NCBI GenBank assembly: GCA_019118275.1
Contig: DWZH01000100.1
Location: 34,601 to 98,600, forward strand
Origin: Candidatus Brachybacterium merdavium
GTDB lineage: Bacteria > Actinomycetota > Actinomycetes > Actinomycetales > Dermabacteraceae
Direction of reading: 5' to 3'
Length of the DNA: 64,000 nt
Shown: positions 9,514-18,718 of the stretch, one piece after another
Position numbering within the stretch: position 1 is the stretch's first letter
Layout of the letters: the number at the start of each line of letters is the position of its first letter
Position numbers and translations under genes: made by a program
Notes under the pieces: model-generated
Database searches by the model: none
What the model was told of the DNA's origin: nothing
What the model saw: only the letters and a program-made list of their open reading frames with translations

Positions 9514-10983
9514 TCAGTCGGCCTTGTGCATCTGCCGCGCCAGCTCGGCGAGAGACCCGGTCAGCGAGGGGTAGATGGTGAAAGTCCCGGCGACCTCCTC
9601 CGCTGTCATCCGGTGCGCGACCGCCATCGTGTAGGGCAGGATCAGCTCACTCGCCCGCGGTGCGACCACGACGGCGCCGATCACGGTGTGCGAGCCCGGC
9701 CGCACCATGAGCTTCACGAAGCCCTCCGTGATGCCCTGCATCTTCGCCCGCGGGTTCGTGGACAGCGGCAGCGTGCGCACCTCCCCGGAGATCGTGCCGT
9801 CCCGCACGTCCTGCTCGCTGACGCCGACCACGGCGATCTCGGGGCTGGTGAACACGGCGGAGGAGACGTGCCCGGAGATCAGCGGCGAGACCGCGTCGCC
9901 GAGGGCATGGTGCATGGCGATGCGCCCCTGCATGGCCGCCACCGAGGCCAGCGGGTACACGCCGGTGCAGTCACCGGCGGCATAGACGCCGCGCACCGAG
10001 GTCCGCGAGACCCGGTCGGTGTCGATGTGCCCGGACTCCTTGACCCGGACGCCGGCACTTTCGAGGCCCAGCCCCGAGGTGGCGGGGATCCCGCCCAGCG
10101 CCATCAGCACGTGGGAGCCGATGATCTTCTCCCCCGAGGTGAGGGTGACGACCACGCCGTCGCCCTCAGTACGGGCGGAGGCGGCCCGGGAGCGGGAGCG
10201 CACCTTCACGCCGCGGCGGGTGAAGGCCTTCTCAAGCACGTCGGCGGCGTCCACGTCAGAGCCGGGCAGCAGCTTCTCCCGGGAGGAGACCAGGGTGACG
10301 TCGGTGCCCAGTGCCCGGTAAGCGCTGGCGAACTCGGCACCGGTCACCCCGGAGCCGACCACGATCAGGTGGCTGGGCAGCTCCTCGAGCTCATACAGCT
10401 GGGTCCAGGTCAGGATCCGCCGGCCGTCGCTGGGAGAGCCCTTCAGCTCTCTCGGCCTGGCCCCGACGGCCAGCAGCACCACATCGGCCTCGCAGGTGTC
10501 CACCACCTGGCCATCGGCGTCGAGCACCTCGACGCGTTCGGAACCGGCCAGGCGGCCGTGGCCGTCGATGATCCGGACCCCGGCGGCGCTGAGGCTGGCG
10601 CGGATGTCGGCGGACTGCGCGGCGGCCAGGCGACGCACCCGATGGTTGACCGCCGCCAGATCCACGTTCAGGGTCCCGGAGTTGGGGGGCGCCCCGGTGT
10701 CGGCGTCGCGGATGCCCAGGCCGTCGGAATCGGCGACCAGGTCGAGCACGTCGGCGGTGGCGATCAGGGTCTTGGACGGCACCACGTCCGTCAGGACGGC
10801 GGCCCCGCCGATGCCGCGCTGCTCGACGATGGTGGTCTCGGCGCCCTGCCGCACCGCGGTCAGGGCCGCCTCGTACCCGCCGGGGCCACCTCCGATGATC
10901 ACCACCCGGGTGCGTTCACCGGCACTGGGGACACGGTGGGGGTCCGAGGGCAGGGCTGTACTGGGATCACTCACGCCACCCAT
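9514..10983 (-). CDS. lpdA: LpdA-like NAD(P)H:quinone oxidoreductase (flavoprotein disulfide reductase family)
   Basis: 489 residues. FAD binding is shown by G-G-G-P-G-G at 31-36, with a second nucleotide site (V-V-G-S-G-V-T-G-A-E) in the middle and the C-terminal dimerisation domain. The redox disulfide of lipoamide dehydrogenases is missing: the aligned segment reads G-G-A-A-V-L-T-D-V-V-P-S-K, with A62 and V67 where cysteines belong. The C-terminal catalytic His is also replaced (I-Y-P-S-L-T). This matches the mycobacterial LpdA quinone reductase, not E3. The next genes, pnp and pmmB, reproduce the mycobacterial lpdA region. A GTG three codons in is an alternative start. Confidence 0.9.
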   Translation of the reverse strand: MGGVSDPSTALPSDPHRVPSAGERTRVVIIGGGPGGYEAALTAVRQGAETTIVEQRGIGGAAVLTDVVPSKTLIATADVLDLVADSDGLGIRDADTGAPPNSGTLNVDLAAVNHRVRRLAAAQSADIRASLSAAGVRIIDGHGRLAGSERVEVLDADGQVVDTCEADVVLLAVGARPRELKGSPSDGRRILTWTQLYELEELPSHLIVVGSGVTGAEFASAYRALGTDVTLVSSREKLLPGSDVDAADVLEKAFTRRGVKVRSRSRAASARTEGDGVVVTLTSGEKIIGSHVLMALGGIPATSGLGLESAGVRVKESGHIDTDRVSRTSVRGVYAAGDCTGVYPLASVAAMQGRIAMHHALGDAVSPLISGHVSSAVFTSPEIAVVGVSEQDVRDGTISGEVRTLPLSTNPRAKMQGITEGFVKLMVRPGSHTVIGAVVVAPRASELILPYTMAVAHRMTAEEVAGTFTIYPSLTGSLAELARQMHKAD

Positions 10984-11018
10984 TGTGTCTCACGATGACG
11001 AAGAGCGTGGCGACAGGC

Positions 11019-11024
11019 TAGGTT
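11019..11024 (+). promoter_or_regulatory. -10 box of a probable leaderless transcript (pnp)
   Basis: TAGGTT ends 7 nt before the ATG at 11032, and no Shine-Dalgarno sequence fits in the gap. Confidence 0.6.
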
Positions 11025-11031
11025 CTCCTGT

Positions 11032-11871
11032 ATGACCACAACGCTTGAGCATCTGCCGGACCCCTACCAGGTGGCGCGGGAGGCCGCCGATGCGATCGCA
11101 GAGGCCAGCGGCGCCCCCACCCACGACCTCGCCCTCGTGCTGGGCTCGGGATGGGCCGGCGCCGCGGATCTGCTGGGCCGGACCGTCTGGGAGGCGGACG
11201 CGACCACGATCCCCGGGTTCCGCCCGCCGGCCGTGGCCGGTCACGCGGGAGTGCTGCGCTCGATCGAGGTCGAGGGCAGCGGCGCGCGGGTGCTGGTGCT
11301 GGGCGCCCGCACCCACCTGTACGAGGGCGCCGGAGTCGACCCGGTGGTCCACGGCGTGCGCACCGCCGCCGCGGCCGGCTGCGGCACGATGGTCCTGACC
11401 AACGGCTGCGGGGGCGTCGATCCCGCCCGGCCCCCCGGCACCCCGGTGCTGATCTCCGACCAGATCAACCATACGGGCGCCACGCCCCTGGCCGAGGCGA
11501 ACTTCGTGGACCTGACGGACCTGTACACCCCGGCGCTGCGGGATCTGGCCCGTGAGGTCGACGACAGCCTCGGTGAGGGCGTGTACATGCAGTTCCGCGG
11601 CCCCTCCTACGAGACCCCCGCGGAGGTGCAGATGGCTCGGATCATCGGTGCCTCCCTGATCGGCATGTCCACCGCGCTCGAGGCGATCGCCGCCCGCGAG
11701 GCGGGGATGGACATCCTGGGCATCTCCCTGGTGACCAACCTCGCGGCCGGGATCAGCCCCGAGCCCCTCAGTCACGAAGAGGTGCTGCAGGCCGGGAAGG
11801 ACGCCGGCCCCCGGATCTCCCACCTGCTGGCCGAGACGGTCCGGCGCATCACCGACAAGGAGATGTCATGA
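11032..11871 (+). CDS. Purine-nucleoside phosphorylase (trimeric, type II)
   Basis: 279 residues. It splits purine (deoxy)nucleosides with phosphate into base and (deoxy)ribose 1-phosphate. The phosphate-binding L-V-L-G-S-G-W near the N-terminus, A-R-T-H-L-Y-E-G, the T-N-G-C-G-G segment, M-S-T-A-L-E and the specificity region V-T-N-L-A-A-G are those of the trimeric PNP family. It overlaps the mutase gene by 4 nt (ATGA), so the sugar phosphate it makes would be passed to that enzyme's isomerisation step. Confidence 0.95.
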   Translation: MTTTLEHLPDPYQVAREAADAIAEASGAPTHDLALVLGSGWAGAADLLGRTVWEADATTIPGFRPPAVAGHAGVLRSIEVEGSGARVLVLGARTHLYEGAGVDPVVHGVRTAAAAGCGTMVLTNGCGGVDPARPPGTPVLISDQINHTGATPLAEANFVDLTDLYTPALRDLAREVDDSLGEGVYMQFRGPSYETPAEVQMARIIGASLIGMSTALEAIAAREAGMDILGISLVTNLAAGISPEPLSHEEVLQAGKDAGPRISHLLAETVRRITDKEMS

Positions 11872-13592
11872 GTGTCGCCCCCGCCCCGCAGGAGCTGCGT
11901 GCCCGCGCCCTGGCCTGGAGCCAGGATGATCCCGATCCGCTGACCCGCTCCGCGCTGAGCTCACTCGTGGAGCAGGCCGACGCCGGTTCCGAGACCGCGG
12001 CCGCCGAGCTGGCCGACGCCTTCGCCGGTCACCTGGAGTTCGGCACCGCCGGGCTGCGAGGGCGGATGGGGGCCGGGCCCAACCGCATGAACCTCGCTGT
12101 GGTCTCCCGCGCCGCCCGGGGCCTGGCCGACTATCTGCTCAACACGCTCTCCCTCGCGGAACCGCTGGTCGTGATCGGTTTCGACGCCCGGAACGGTTCG
12201 CGGTCCTTCGCCGAGCGCTCCGCGGCGATCATGACCGCGGCCGGCTGCCGGGTGCAGCTGCTCGAGCAGCCCGGCCCCACGCCCCTGGTCGCCTTCGGGG
12301 TGCGCCAGCTGAGCGCCGATGCCGGCGTCGTCGTCACCGCCTCCCACAACCCGCCCGCGGACAACGGCTACAAGGTCTACCTGGGCGGGCGGGCGGTCGA
12401 GGCCGGCGGCCGGGGCGTGCAGATCGTCCCGCCCGCGGACGCCGGCATCGCCGAGTGCATCGCCGCCGTCGGGCCGATCCGCGAGCTCCCGGTCGCGGAC
12501 GCCGGCTGGACCTTCCTCGGCCCGGACCTGTCCGAGCAGTACCTCGAGGCGATCTGTGCGCTGCCCGACGCCGCGGGCCCCCGAAAGGTGCGGATCGTGC
12601 ACACCGCCCTGCACGGCGTGGGCACCGCGACGGCGCTGGAGGCACTGCACCGCACCGGCTTCACCGATGTGCACGTGGTCGCCGAGCAGGCCGAGCCCGA
12701 CCCCGACTTCCCCACCGTCGCCTTCCCGAACCCGGAGGAGCCCGGGGCGATCGACCTCGCGCTCGACCTGGCACGCACGGTCGAGGCCGATCTGGTGATC
12801 GCCAACGACCCCGATGCCGATCGCTGCTCGGCAGCCGTGGTCGACCCGCACCTGGGCCAGTGGCGGATGCTGAGCGGTGACGAGCTGGGGGTGCTGCTCG
12901 GGGACCACCTGATCCGCCGCCACGGGTACTCGGGGGTGATGGCCCGCTCGGTGGTCTCCAGCCGCTGGCTCGGGCACGTCGCCGACGCGGCGGGGCTGGA
13001 GAGCGCGACCACTCTGACCGGCTTCAAGTGGATCGCGCGCGCCGCCGGCATCGCCTACGGCTACGAGGAAGCCATCGGCTACTGCGTGCTGCCCGAGGTG
13101 GTGCGTGACAAGGACGGCCTCTCGGCCGCGCTGATGGTCGCCGAGATGGCGGCCGAGGCGAAGGCGGCGGGTACCACCCTGGTGGGCCGCCTGGACGAGC
13201 TCGCGCGCCGCGACGGCCTGCACGCCACCTCGCAGCTGTCGATCCGGGTGGAGGATCTGTCGCTGATCGACGAGATGATGCAGCGTCTGCGCCTGTCCCC
13301 GCCGACCGAGCTGATCGGTTCCCCGGTGACCTCCATGCAGGACCTCTCGCAGGGCTCGGTGGCCACCACCGGCCTGCCGCCCACGGATGGCGTCGCCCTG
13401 CTCTCGGCCGACGACACCCGCGTCGTGGTCCGCCCCTCGGGCACGGAGCCGAAGCTCAAGTGCTACCTGGAGGTGGTCGAGCACATTCCCGCCGGAGGTC
13501 CGCGGGGGGCGATGGCCGAGCTGCGCGAGCGCGCCGGCGAGCGCCTCGAGCAGCTGACCCAGGATCTGCGAGAGGCGCTGGGGCGGGCCTGA
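11868..13592 (+). CDS. pmmB: Phosphosugar mutase (phosphoglucomutase/phosphomannomutase family, PmmB-like)
   Basis: 574 residues, the full four-domain alpha-D-phosphohexomutase length. The active-site serine lies in T-A-S-H-N-P, metal loop D-P-D-A-D-R, sugar-binding region around G-Y-E-E-A-I-G-Y, and phosphate-binding R-P-S-G-T-E-P near the end. Coupled to PNP by an ATGA overlap, it may act on pentose 1-phosphates as well as hexose phosphates. That assignment is inference from context; the family itself is certain. Confidence 0.92.
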   Translation: MSVAPAPQELRARALAWSQDDPDPLTRSALSSLVEQADAGSETAAAELADAFAGHLEFGTAGLRGRMGAGPNRMNLAVVSRAARGLADYLLNTLSLAEPLVVIGFDARNGSRSFAERSAAIMTAAGCRVQLLEQPGPTPLVAFGVRQLSADAGVVVTASHNPPADNGYKVYLGGRAVEAGGRGVQIVPPADAGIAECIAAVGPIRELPVADAGWTFLGPDLSEQYLEAICALPDAAGPRKVRIVHTALHGVGTATALEALHRTGFTDVHVVAEQAEPDPDFPTVAFPNPEEPGAIDLALDLARTVEADLVIANDPDADRCSAAVVDPHLGQWRMLSGDELGVLLGDHLIRRHGYSGVMARSVVSSRWLGHVADAAGLESATTLTGFKWIARAAGIAYGYEEAIGYCVLPEVVRDKDGLSAALMVAEMAAEAKAAGTTLVGRLDELARRDGLHATSQLSIRVEDLSLIDEMMQRLRLSPPTELIGSPVTSMQDLSQGSVATTGLPPTDGVALLSADDTRVVVRPSGTEPKLKCYLEVVEHIPAGGPRGAMAELRERAGERLEQLTQDLREALGRA

Positions 13593-13629
13593 GCTCGGCC
13601 CGGCCCGGGGTCGACACTCGGCCCCGGGG

Positions 13630-14295
13630 TCAGTACCCGGTGCCGGTGCCGCCCTCGAGGATGGCCCTCGAGGAGGACAGACCCAGTCGCGAGGCACCGG
13701 CGGCGACCATCGCCTCGGCGGCCTCCCGGGTGCGGATGCCCCCGGAGGCCTTGACCCCCAGACGGTCGCCGACGGTGCGGCGCATCAGGGTCACCGCGTG
13801 CTCGCTGGCGCCGCCCGCGGGGTGGAAACCGGTGGAGGTCTTGACGAAGTCGGCGCCGGCCCGCTCGGCGGCCTGGCAGGCCCCGACGATCTGCTCATCG
13901 GTCAGGGCCGCGGACTCGATGATCACCTTGAGCACCACGGGGCTCGGGGCTGCCTCGCGCACGGCCCGGACCTCGGCCTCGGCGGCCTCGAGATCGCCCG
14001 AGCGGACCAGGCCCACGTTGATAACCATGTCGACCTCGTCGGCGCCGTTGGAGACCGACTCGGCGGCCTCGGCGGCCTTGATCGCCGAGGAGTGCTGGCC
14101 CGAGGGGAAACCGCAGACCGTCGCCACCTTGACGGTGGTCTCGACGGGCAGCATCGACGGGGAGAGGCACACGGAGTAGGTGCCCAGCTCCTCCGCCTCA
14201 CGCAGCAGTGCGGTGACGTCGGTCCGGGTGGATTCGGGTTTGAGGAGGGTGTGGTCGATGAGTGCGGCGAGCTGTGTGCGGTCGAGAGTCGTCAT
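13630..14295 (-). CDS. deoC: Deoxyribose-phosphate aldolase
   Basis: 221 residues. It cleaves 2-deoxyribose 5-phosphate to acetaldehyde and glyceraldehyde 3-phosphate, the last step of deoxynucleoside breakdown. The N-terminal D-H-T-L-L-K-P, the F-V-K-T-S-T-G segment with the Schiff-base lysine and G-V-K-A-S-G-G-I-R with the second lysine are all intact. The start at 14295 matches family length; the frame is open further upstream but Arg-rich. It converges with pmmB across a short GC-rich gap. Confidence 0.95.
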   Translation of the reverse strand: MTTLDRTQLAALIDHTLLKPESTRTDVTALLREAEELGTYSVCLSPSMLPVETTVKVATVCGFPSGQHSSAIKAAEAAESVSNGADEVDMVINVGLVRSGDLEAAEAEVRAVREAAPSPVVLKVIIESAALTDEQIVGACQAAERAGADFVKTSTGFHPAGGASEHAVTLMRRTVGDRLGVKASGGIRTREAAEAMVAAGASRLGLSSSRAILEGGTGTGY

Positions 14296-14340
14296 GTGGT
14301 GATCTTGGCAGACGGAGGCGGGCGGGCGCACCCGCCGGTC

Positions 14341-14346
14341 TAGAAT
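14341..14346 (+). promoter_or_regulatory. -10 box of a probable leaderless transcript (kinase-Nudix gene)
   Basis: TAGAAT is followed after 8 nt by the GTG at 14355. This fixes the start of the downstream gene, for which no ribosome-binding site is present. Confidence 0.6.
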
Positions 14347-14354
14347 CACCATCC

Positions 14355-15419
14355 GTGACTCCTCCTCCGCCTCGTCCCGTGCCCGCCCGGCGGATCGTCC
14401 TGATCGCCGGCCCGTCCGGCAGCGGGAAGGGGGAGATGGTGCGTCGCTCGGGGCTGCCGTTCGTCGCTCTCGACGAGTTCTACCGCGACGGCGATGCACC
14501 GGATCTGCCGAGCCGCTTCGGCATCACGGACTGGGACTCCCCCGCCTCCTGGGATGCCGGCGCGGCCCTGGAGGCCCTCACGGCGCTCGCCCATGACGGG
14601 ACCGCGCAGGTGCCGACCTACTCGATCTCGGCCTCGCGCCGCACCGGTATGCGCGTGGTCGACGCCGGCCAGGCCCCGCTGATCGTGGCCGAGGGCCTGT
14701 TCGCCTCCGAGCTGATCGCCCCTCTGGCCGCCGCCGGGCTGCTGGCCGACGCGATGGTCCTGCGCCGGCCCGTGCCGATCGTGTTCGCGCTGCGCCTGAT
14801 CCGCGATCTGCGCGAGTCCCGCAAGCCGCCGCTGACCCTGCTGCGACGCGGCGCGGGGCTGGCGCGCGATCAGCGGGAGGCGATCACCCGCTGGCGCAAT
14901 GCCGGAATGCGGCCGACGGGGATGCGGTCGGGGGTGCGCAGCCTGCGGCGGGACACGGCTCTCGCGCATGCCGAGGCGCGCATCCGCGCCCGCGGTCACC
15001 GCCCCGACGTCCTGGCGATCACGGCGGTCTCCTTCCTGCGCGAAGGGCCGCTGGGCACCGAGGTGCTGGCGGTGCGCAAGCGCGGCACCGGTTCGTACAT
15101 GCAGGTCGGCGGGAAGCTCGAACCCGGCGAGGCGGCGCTGCAGGCGGCGATCCGGGAGGTCGAGGAGGAGCTCGGGGTCCGGCTCGCTCCCGAGGATCTC
15201 GAGCTGCTGGGAGAGTTCGAGGCCGCCGCCGCGAACGAGCCGGACACACTGGTGCGCTCGACGGTGTTCGTCACCGACAGAGCTCTGCCCGACCCGCTCG
15301 TGGTGCGGGCGGAGCTGGCCGATCACCGCTGGTTCGGCCTCCGTGACCCCGGTGGCGGGACCCGGCTGGCACCGCTGATGACCCACCACATCCTGCCGGC
15401 GCTGCGCGCGCTCGCCTGA
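14355..15419 (+). CDS. P-loop (uridine-kinase-like) domain fused to a Nudix hydrolase
   Basis: 354 residues with two enzyme domains. Residues 10-200 are a nucleoside/uridine-kinase-like P-loop domain with G-P-S-G-S-G-K-G at 19-26 and an acidic D40-E-F-Y-R-D segment. The usual Ser/Thr after the P-loop lysine is Gly26. Residues 215-354 are a Nudix hydrolase whose box is complete: G253-x5-E259-x7-R267-E-V-x-E-E-x-G-V275. It lies among nucleoside-salvage genes and faces the thymidine phosphorylase gene convergently. The substrate is unknown; a coupled nucleotide phosphorylation/clean-up role is inference. Confidence 0.85.
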   Translation: MTPPPPRPVPARRIVLIAGPSGSGKGEMVRRSGLPFVALDEFYRDGDAPDLPSRFGITDWDSPASWDAGAALEALTALAHDGTAQVPTYSISASRRTGMRVVDAGQAPLIVAEGLFASELIAPLAAAGLLADAMVLRRPVPIVFALRLIRDLRESRKPPLTLLRRGAGLARDQREAITRWRNAGMRPTGMRSGVRSLRRDTALAHAEARIRARGHRPDVLAITAVSFLREGPLGTEVLAVRKRGTGSYMQVGGKLEPGEAALQAAIREVEEELGVRLAPEDLELLGEFEAAAANEPDTLVRSTVFVTDRALPDPLVVRAELADHRWFGLRDPGGGTRLAPLMTHHILPALRALA

Positions 15420-15512
15420 CTGCAGGGCCGGTCCGGAAGACCCGTCCTGCCGGCCCGATCAGCATGCCGGCCCCGCCGGACCGACCAGCATGCGGTGTGC
15501 CGCCCCGCGCCG

Positions 15513-15532
15513 GGCGTTCCCGCGGGAACGCC
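15513..15532. terminator. 20-nt perfect palindrome between convergent genes
   Basis: GGCGTTCCCGCGGGAACGCC is its own reverse complement. It lies between the kinase-Nudix gene (+, ends 15419) and deoA (-, ends 15574), so it can serve both as a two-way terminator. No T-run is present. Confidence 0.55.
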
Positions 15533-15573
15533 ACGGGCCGCTCCTGGGCAGGGCCCGGCGCGGGACGAGGTGG

Positions 15574-16911
15574 TCAGGCGATGCGGTCCAGCACGATCCG
15601 GCGCTCGGGCACCACGGTGCCCACAGCGGCGAGATCCCAGGCCCCGTCGATCGCCTGGGCCGCGCGGGCGATGCGCTCCGGGGTGTCGGTGTGCAGCCGT
15701 GCCAGGACGTCCCCGGCGCGGACCTGCTCGCCGATGTGGCGGGTGATCTCAACCCCGGCGGCGGCCTGGACGGCCTCCCCGGGCCGCGATCGTCCCGCAC
15801 CCAGGCGCCAGGCGGCCACACCCACCGCCATCGCATCCAGCCCGGTCACCACGCCATCGGACTCGGCGCGGACCTGCTCGACGTGCCGCGCCTCGGGCAG
15901 CGGGGCGTCGACGTCGCCGCCCTGGGCGGTGATCATGGCGCGCCAGGTGTCCATGGCGCGGCCGTCGGCGAGTGCCGCCTCGACGTCGGGATCGTCCACG
16001 CCGGATGCGGCCAGCATCTCGCGGGCCAGGGCACAGGTCAGCTCGACCACGTCGGCCGGTCCTCCCCCGGCGAGCACCTCGAGGGACTCGCGCACCTCGA
16101 GGGCGTTGCCGGCGGTACGGCCCAGCGGTGCGGACATGTCGGTGAGCAGAGCGACGGTGCGGACCCCGGCATCGGTGCCGAGGTCGACCATGGTGCGAGC
16201 CAGCTCCCGGGCGTCGGCCTCGGCCGTCATGAACGCTCCCGCGCCGGTCTTGACGTCCAGGGTCAGCGCCGCGGTGCCCTCGGCGATCTTCTTGGACATG
16301 ATCGAGCTGGCGATCAGGGGGATCGCCTCGACCACTCCGGTCACGTCCCGCAGGGCGTACAGCTTCTTGTCGGCCGGTGCCAGGCCCGAGCCGGCGGCGC
16401 AGATCACGGCACCCACCTCCTCGAGCTGGCGCATCATCTGCTCGTTGCTCAGATCGGCCCGCCAACCGGGGATCGCCTCGAGCTTGTCGAGGGTGCCACC
16501 GGTGTGGCCCAGTCCGCGGCCGGACAACTGCGGGACGGCCACGCCGAAGCTCGCGACCAGCGGGGCCAGCGGCAAGGTGATCTTGTCACCCACGCCGCCG
16601 GTGGAGTGCTTGTCGGTGGTGGTCCTGGAGAGGGCGGCGAAGTCCATCCGTTCGCCGCTGTCGATCATGGCGTGGGTCCAGCGGGAGATCTCACGGCGCC
16701 CCATGCCGCGCAGGAAGATGGCCATGGCGAGAGCGGACATCTGCTCCTCGGCGACGACGCCGCGGGTGTACGCGTCGATCACCCAGTCGATCTGCTCATC
16801 GGCCAGGGCGTGACCATCGCGCTTGGTGTGGATCACCTCGACCATGTCGAAGGGTTCCACCTCCGCGGCCTGCTCCACGGCGCTCTGCTGGTGTCCGGTG
16901 TCCTCAGTCAT
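15574..16911 (-). CDS. deoA: Thymidine (pyrimidine-nucleoside) phosphorylase
   Basis: 445 residues. It phosphorolyses thymidine and deoxyuridine to the base and deoxyribose 1-phosphate. The family signature S-G-R-G-L-G-H-T-G-G-T-L-D-K-L-E is intact, as is the phosphate loop S-T-G-G-V-G-D-K. The C-terminal third is the alpha/beta domain. Its start overlaps the end of cdd by 8 nt, and the operon continues upstream to the nucleoside transporter, so deamination of cytidine feeds it directly. Confidence 0.95.
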   Translation of the reverse strand: MTEDTGHQQSAVEQAAEVEPFDMVEVIHTKRDGHALADEQIDWVIDAYTRGVVAEEQMSALAMAIFLRGMGRREISRWTHAMIDSGERMDFAALSRTTTDKHSTGGVGDKITLPLAPLVASFGVAVPQLSGRGLGHTGGTLDKLEAIPGWRADLSNEQMMRQLEEVGAVICAAGSGLAPADKKLYALRDVTGVVEAIPLIASSIMSKKIAEGTAALTLDVKTGAGAFMTAEADARELARTMVDLGTDAGVRTVALLTDMSAPLGRTAGNALEVRESLEVLAGGGPADVVELTCALAREMLAASGVDDPDVEAALADGRAMDTWRAMITAQGGDVDAPLPEARHVEQVRAESDGVVTGLDAMAVGVAAWRLGAGRSRPGEAVQAAAGVEITRHIGEQVRAGDVLARLHTDTPERIARAAQAIDGAWDLAAVGTVVPERRIVLDRIA

Positions 16912-17323
16912 CTCCGACGACCTCCTCGATGTCGTGGGCCCCGAAGGCCTGCGGCAGGATCTGTTCCAGGCTGCGCGGCCCCTGGGGGGTCAGGGCGGTG
17001 AACCCCTGGGCCGCGTGCTCGGCCAGCAGCTGGCGGCACCGCCCGCAGGGCATGATCACATCCCCCCTGCCGTTGACGCAGACGAAGGCGAGCAGATGCC
17101 CTCCCCCGCCGGCGGCGAGCTCGCTGACCAGCCCGCACTCGGCGCACAGGGTGGCGCCGTAGGCGGCGTTCTCGACGTTGCAGCCTCGCACCACCCGACC
17201 GTCGTCGACCAGGGCGGCAGCGCCCACGCGGTAGCGGGAGTAGGGCACGTAGGCCCGCCCCGCGATCTCACGGGCGACCTCGAGCAGATGGTCGAACGGT
17301 GCCTGGGTCTCGGGCCTGCTCAT
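16904..17323 (-). CDS. cdd: Cytidine deaminase
   Basis: 139 residues, the tetrameric zinc enzyme size. Zinc ligands are C60, C93 and C96, with catalytic E62 in C-A-E and the P-C-G-R-C motif; substrate-binding N-V-E-N-A-A-Y-G precedes. It deaminates (deoxy)cytidine to (deoxy)uridine. AGGAGGAG sits just before the ATG at 17323. The gene follows the transporter permease by 57 nt. Confidence 0.96.
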   Translation of the reverse strand: MSRPETQAPFDHLLEVAREIAGRAYVPYSRYRVGAAALVDDGRVVRGCNVENAAYGATLCAECGLVSELAAGGGGHLLAFVCVNGRGDVIMPCGRCRQLLAEHAAQGFTALTPQGPRSLEQILPQAFGAHDIEEVVGDD

Positions 17324-17380
17324 GTCTCCTCCTGCTCACGACGATCTTGATGGTTGCCGGTCACGGTACCGCGCCGGCCG

Positions 17381-18718
17381 TCACTGCTTGATGTACGGGG
17401 TGCCGTTGGCGGCAGGCACCCGGACCCGGCCGACCACACCGGCCACCGCCGCCAACGCGACGATGTAGGGCAGCATCAGCAGGAAGTCACCGGGAATGCT
17501 CACCCCGCCCGCAGCGGCGGTCATGGTGCCCAGACGCAGCTGCAGAGAATCCGCGAAGGCGAAGGTCAGCGCCGCCAGCAGGGCGCCGACCGGGTGGTAT
17601 CGGCCCAGGATCATCGCGGCCAGCGCGATGTACCCCTTCCCCGCCGACATCTCCTCCCCGAAGGCCACCCCGGTGCCGATGGTCAGCGTCGCACCGCCCA
17701 GACCAGCCACGGCCGATCCCAGCAGCACGTTCTTCCAGCGGGTCAGGTTCACGGCGATGCCGACGGTGTCGGCGGCCTTGGGGTGCTCACCGACAGCTCG
17801 CACGCGCAGCCCCCAGCGGGTGCGGAACAGGGCGATGGTCAGTCCCGCCACGATCACCCACATCAGGTAGACCAGGACGTTCTGCTCGAACAGCACCCGC
17901 CCCAGGACGGGGAGGTCGGCCAGGATCGGGATCCGCAGGGTGGGCAGGCGCAGCGGCGAGTTGAACGTGAGGGGGTTGTCCCGCATGACGGTGCCGAAGA
18001 AGAACGAGGTGACGCCGATGGCGAAGACGTTCAGCACCACACCGACGATGATCTGCTGAACGTGGTAGCCGACGGCGAACAGCGCCAGCAGCGCGCCCAT
18101 CACCAGAGCCATCACGGGAGCGGCCAGCAATCCCACCCAGGCGCTGCCGGCCATGGAGCCGACCAGCACCGCCCCGAAGGCGCCGAACAGCAACTGCCCC
18201 TCGATCGCGATGTTGATGACCCCGGACCGTTCGGACAGCACCCCGGACAGGGCCCCGAAGGCCAGGGGGACGGCGAGCACGATCGTGCTCTGCAGCAGCG
18301 TCGGGACGTCCAGGGCACGCTCGGAGATCACCCAGGTCATGAAGGACAGCACCCAGACCACTGCGAACAGGACCACCAGGAGGGCTCGCACCCGGGGCCG
18401 CACCCGGGCATGGCGGGACTGGAGCGCCCACAGGGCCGCGGCGATGGCCAGCGCGAGCACGGCCAGCACGATGGCGGCGGCCCGGGAGGGCACGGTCACG
18501 CTCTCGGGGACGATGCCCAGCGGGTTCAGGTCGCCCTCGCGGGCGAGGTGGAACGTCGACTCCACGCCGGGCAGGCCGCGCAGCCCGAAGAACAGCAGGG
18601 CGAGCAGGCCCAGCACGGTGGTGGCGACGGGCAGGTGCCACCAGGTGGAGGGTCGCTCGTCGACGACCTGCTTGATGATCTCGGAGTCGTCGGAGGCGAC
18701 GGTGAGGGTGGTGGTCAT
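17381..18718 (-). CDS. Nucleoside ABC transporter permease (second)
   Basis: 445 residues, an integral membrane protein of the BPD_transp_2 (RbsC/BmpD) family. A cluster of N-terminal helices precedes the conserved core with F-G-A-L-S-G-V-L-S-E-R-S-G-V-I-N-I-A-I-E-G, typical of the NupQ-type partner of BMP transporters. It overlaps the upstream permease gene by 4 nt. With the first permease it forms the translocation pore. Confidence 0.93.
   Translation of the reverse strand: MTTTLTVASDDSEIIKQVVDERPSTWWHLPVATTVLGLLALLFFGLRGLPGVESTFHLAREGDLNPLGIVPESVTVPSRAAAIVLAVLALAIAAALWALQSRHARVRPRVRALLVVLFAVVWVLSFMTWVISERALDVPTLLQSTIVLAVPLAFGALSGVLSERSGVINIAIEGQLLFGAFGAVLVGSMAGSAWVGLLAAPVMALVMGALLALFAVGYHVQQIIVGVVLNVFAIGVTSFFFGTVMRDNPLTFNSPLRLPTLRIPILADLPVLGRVLFEQNVLVYLMWVIVAGLTIALFRTRWGLRVRAVGEHPKAADTVGIAVNLTRWKNVLLGSAVAGLGGATLTIGTGVAFGEEMSAGKGYIALAAMILGRYHPVGALLAALTFAFADSLQLRLGTMTAAAGGVSIPGDFLLMLPYIVALAAVAGVVGRVRVPAANGTPYIKQ

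Noticed and set aside
13593..13629. Terminator between pmmB and deoC
   Set aside because: Only short CCCGGGG/CCCCGGG pairing in very GC-rich sequence; too weak to claim.
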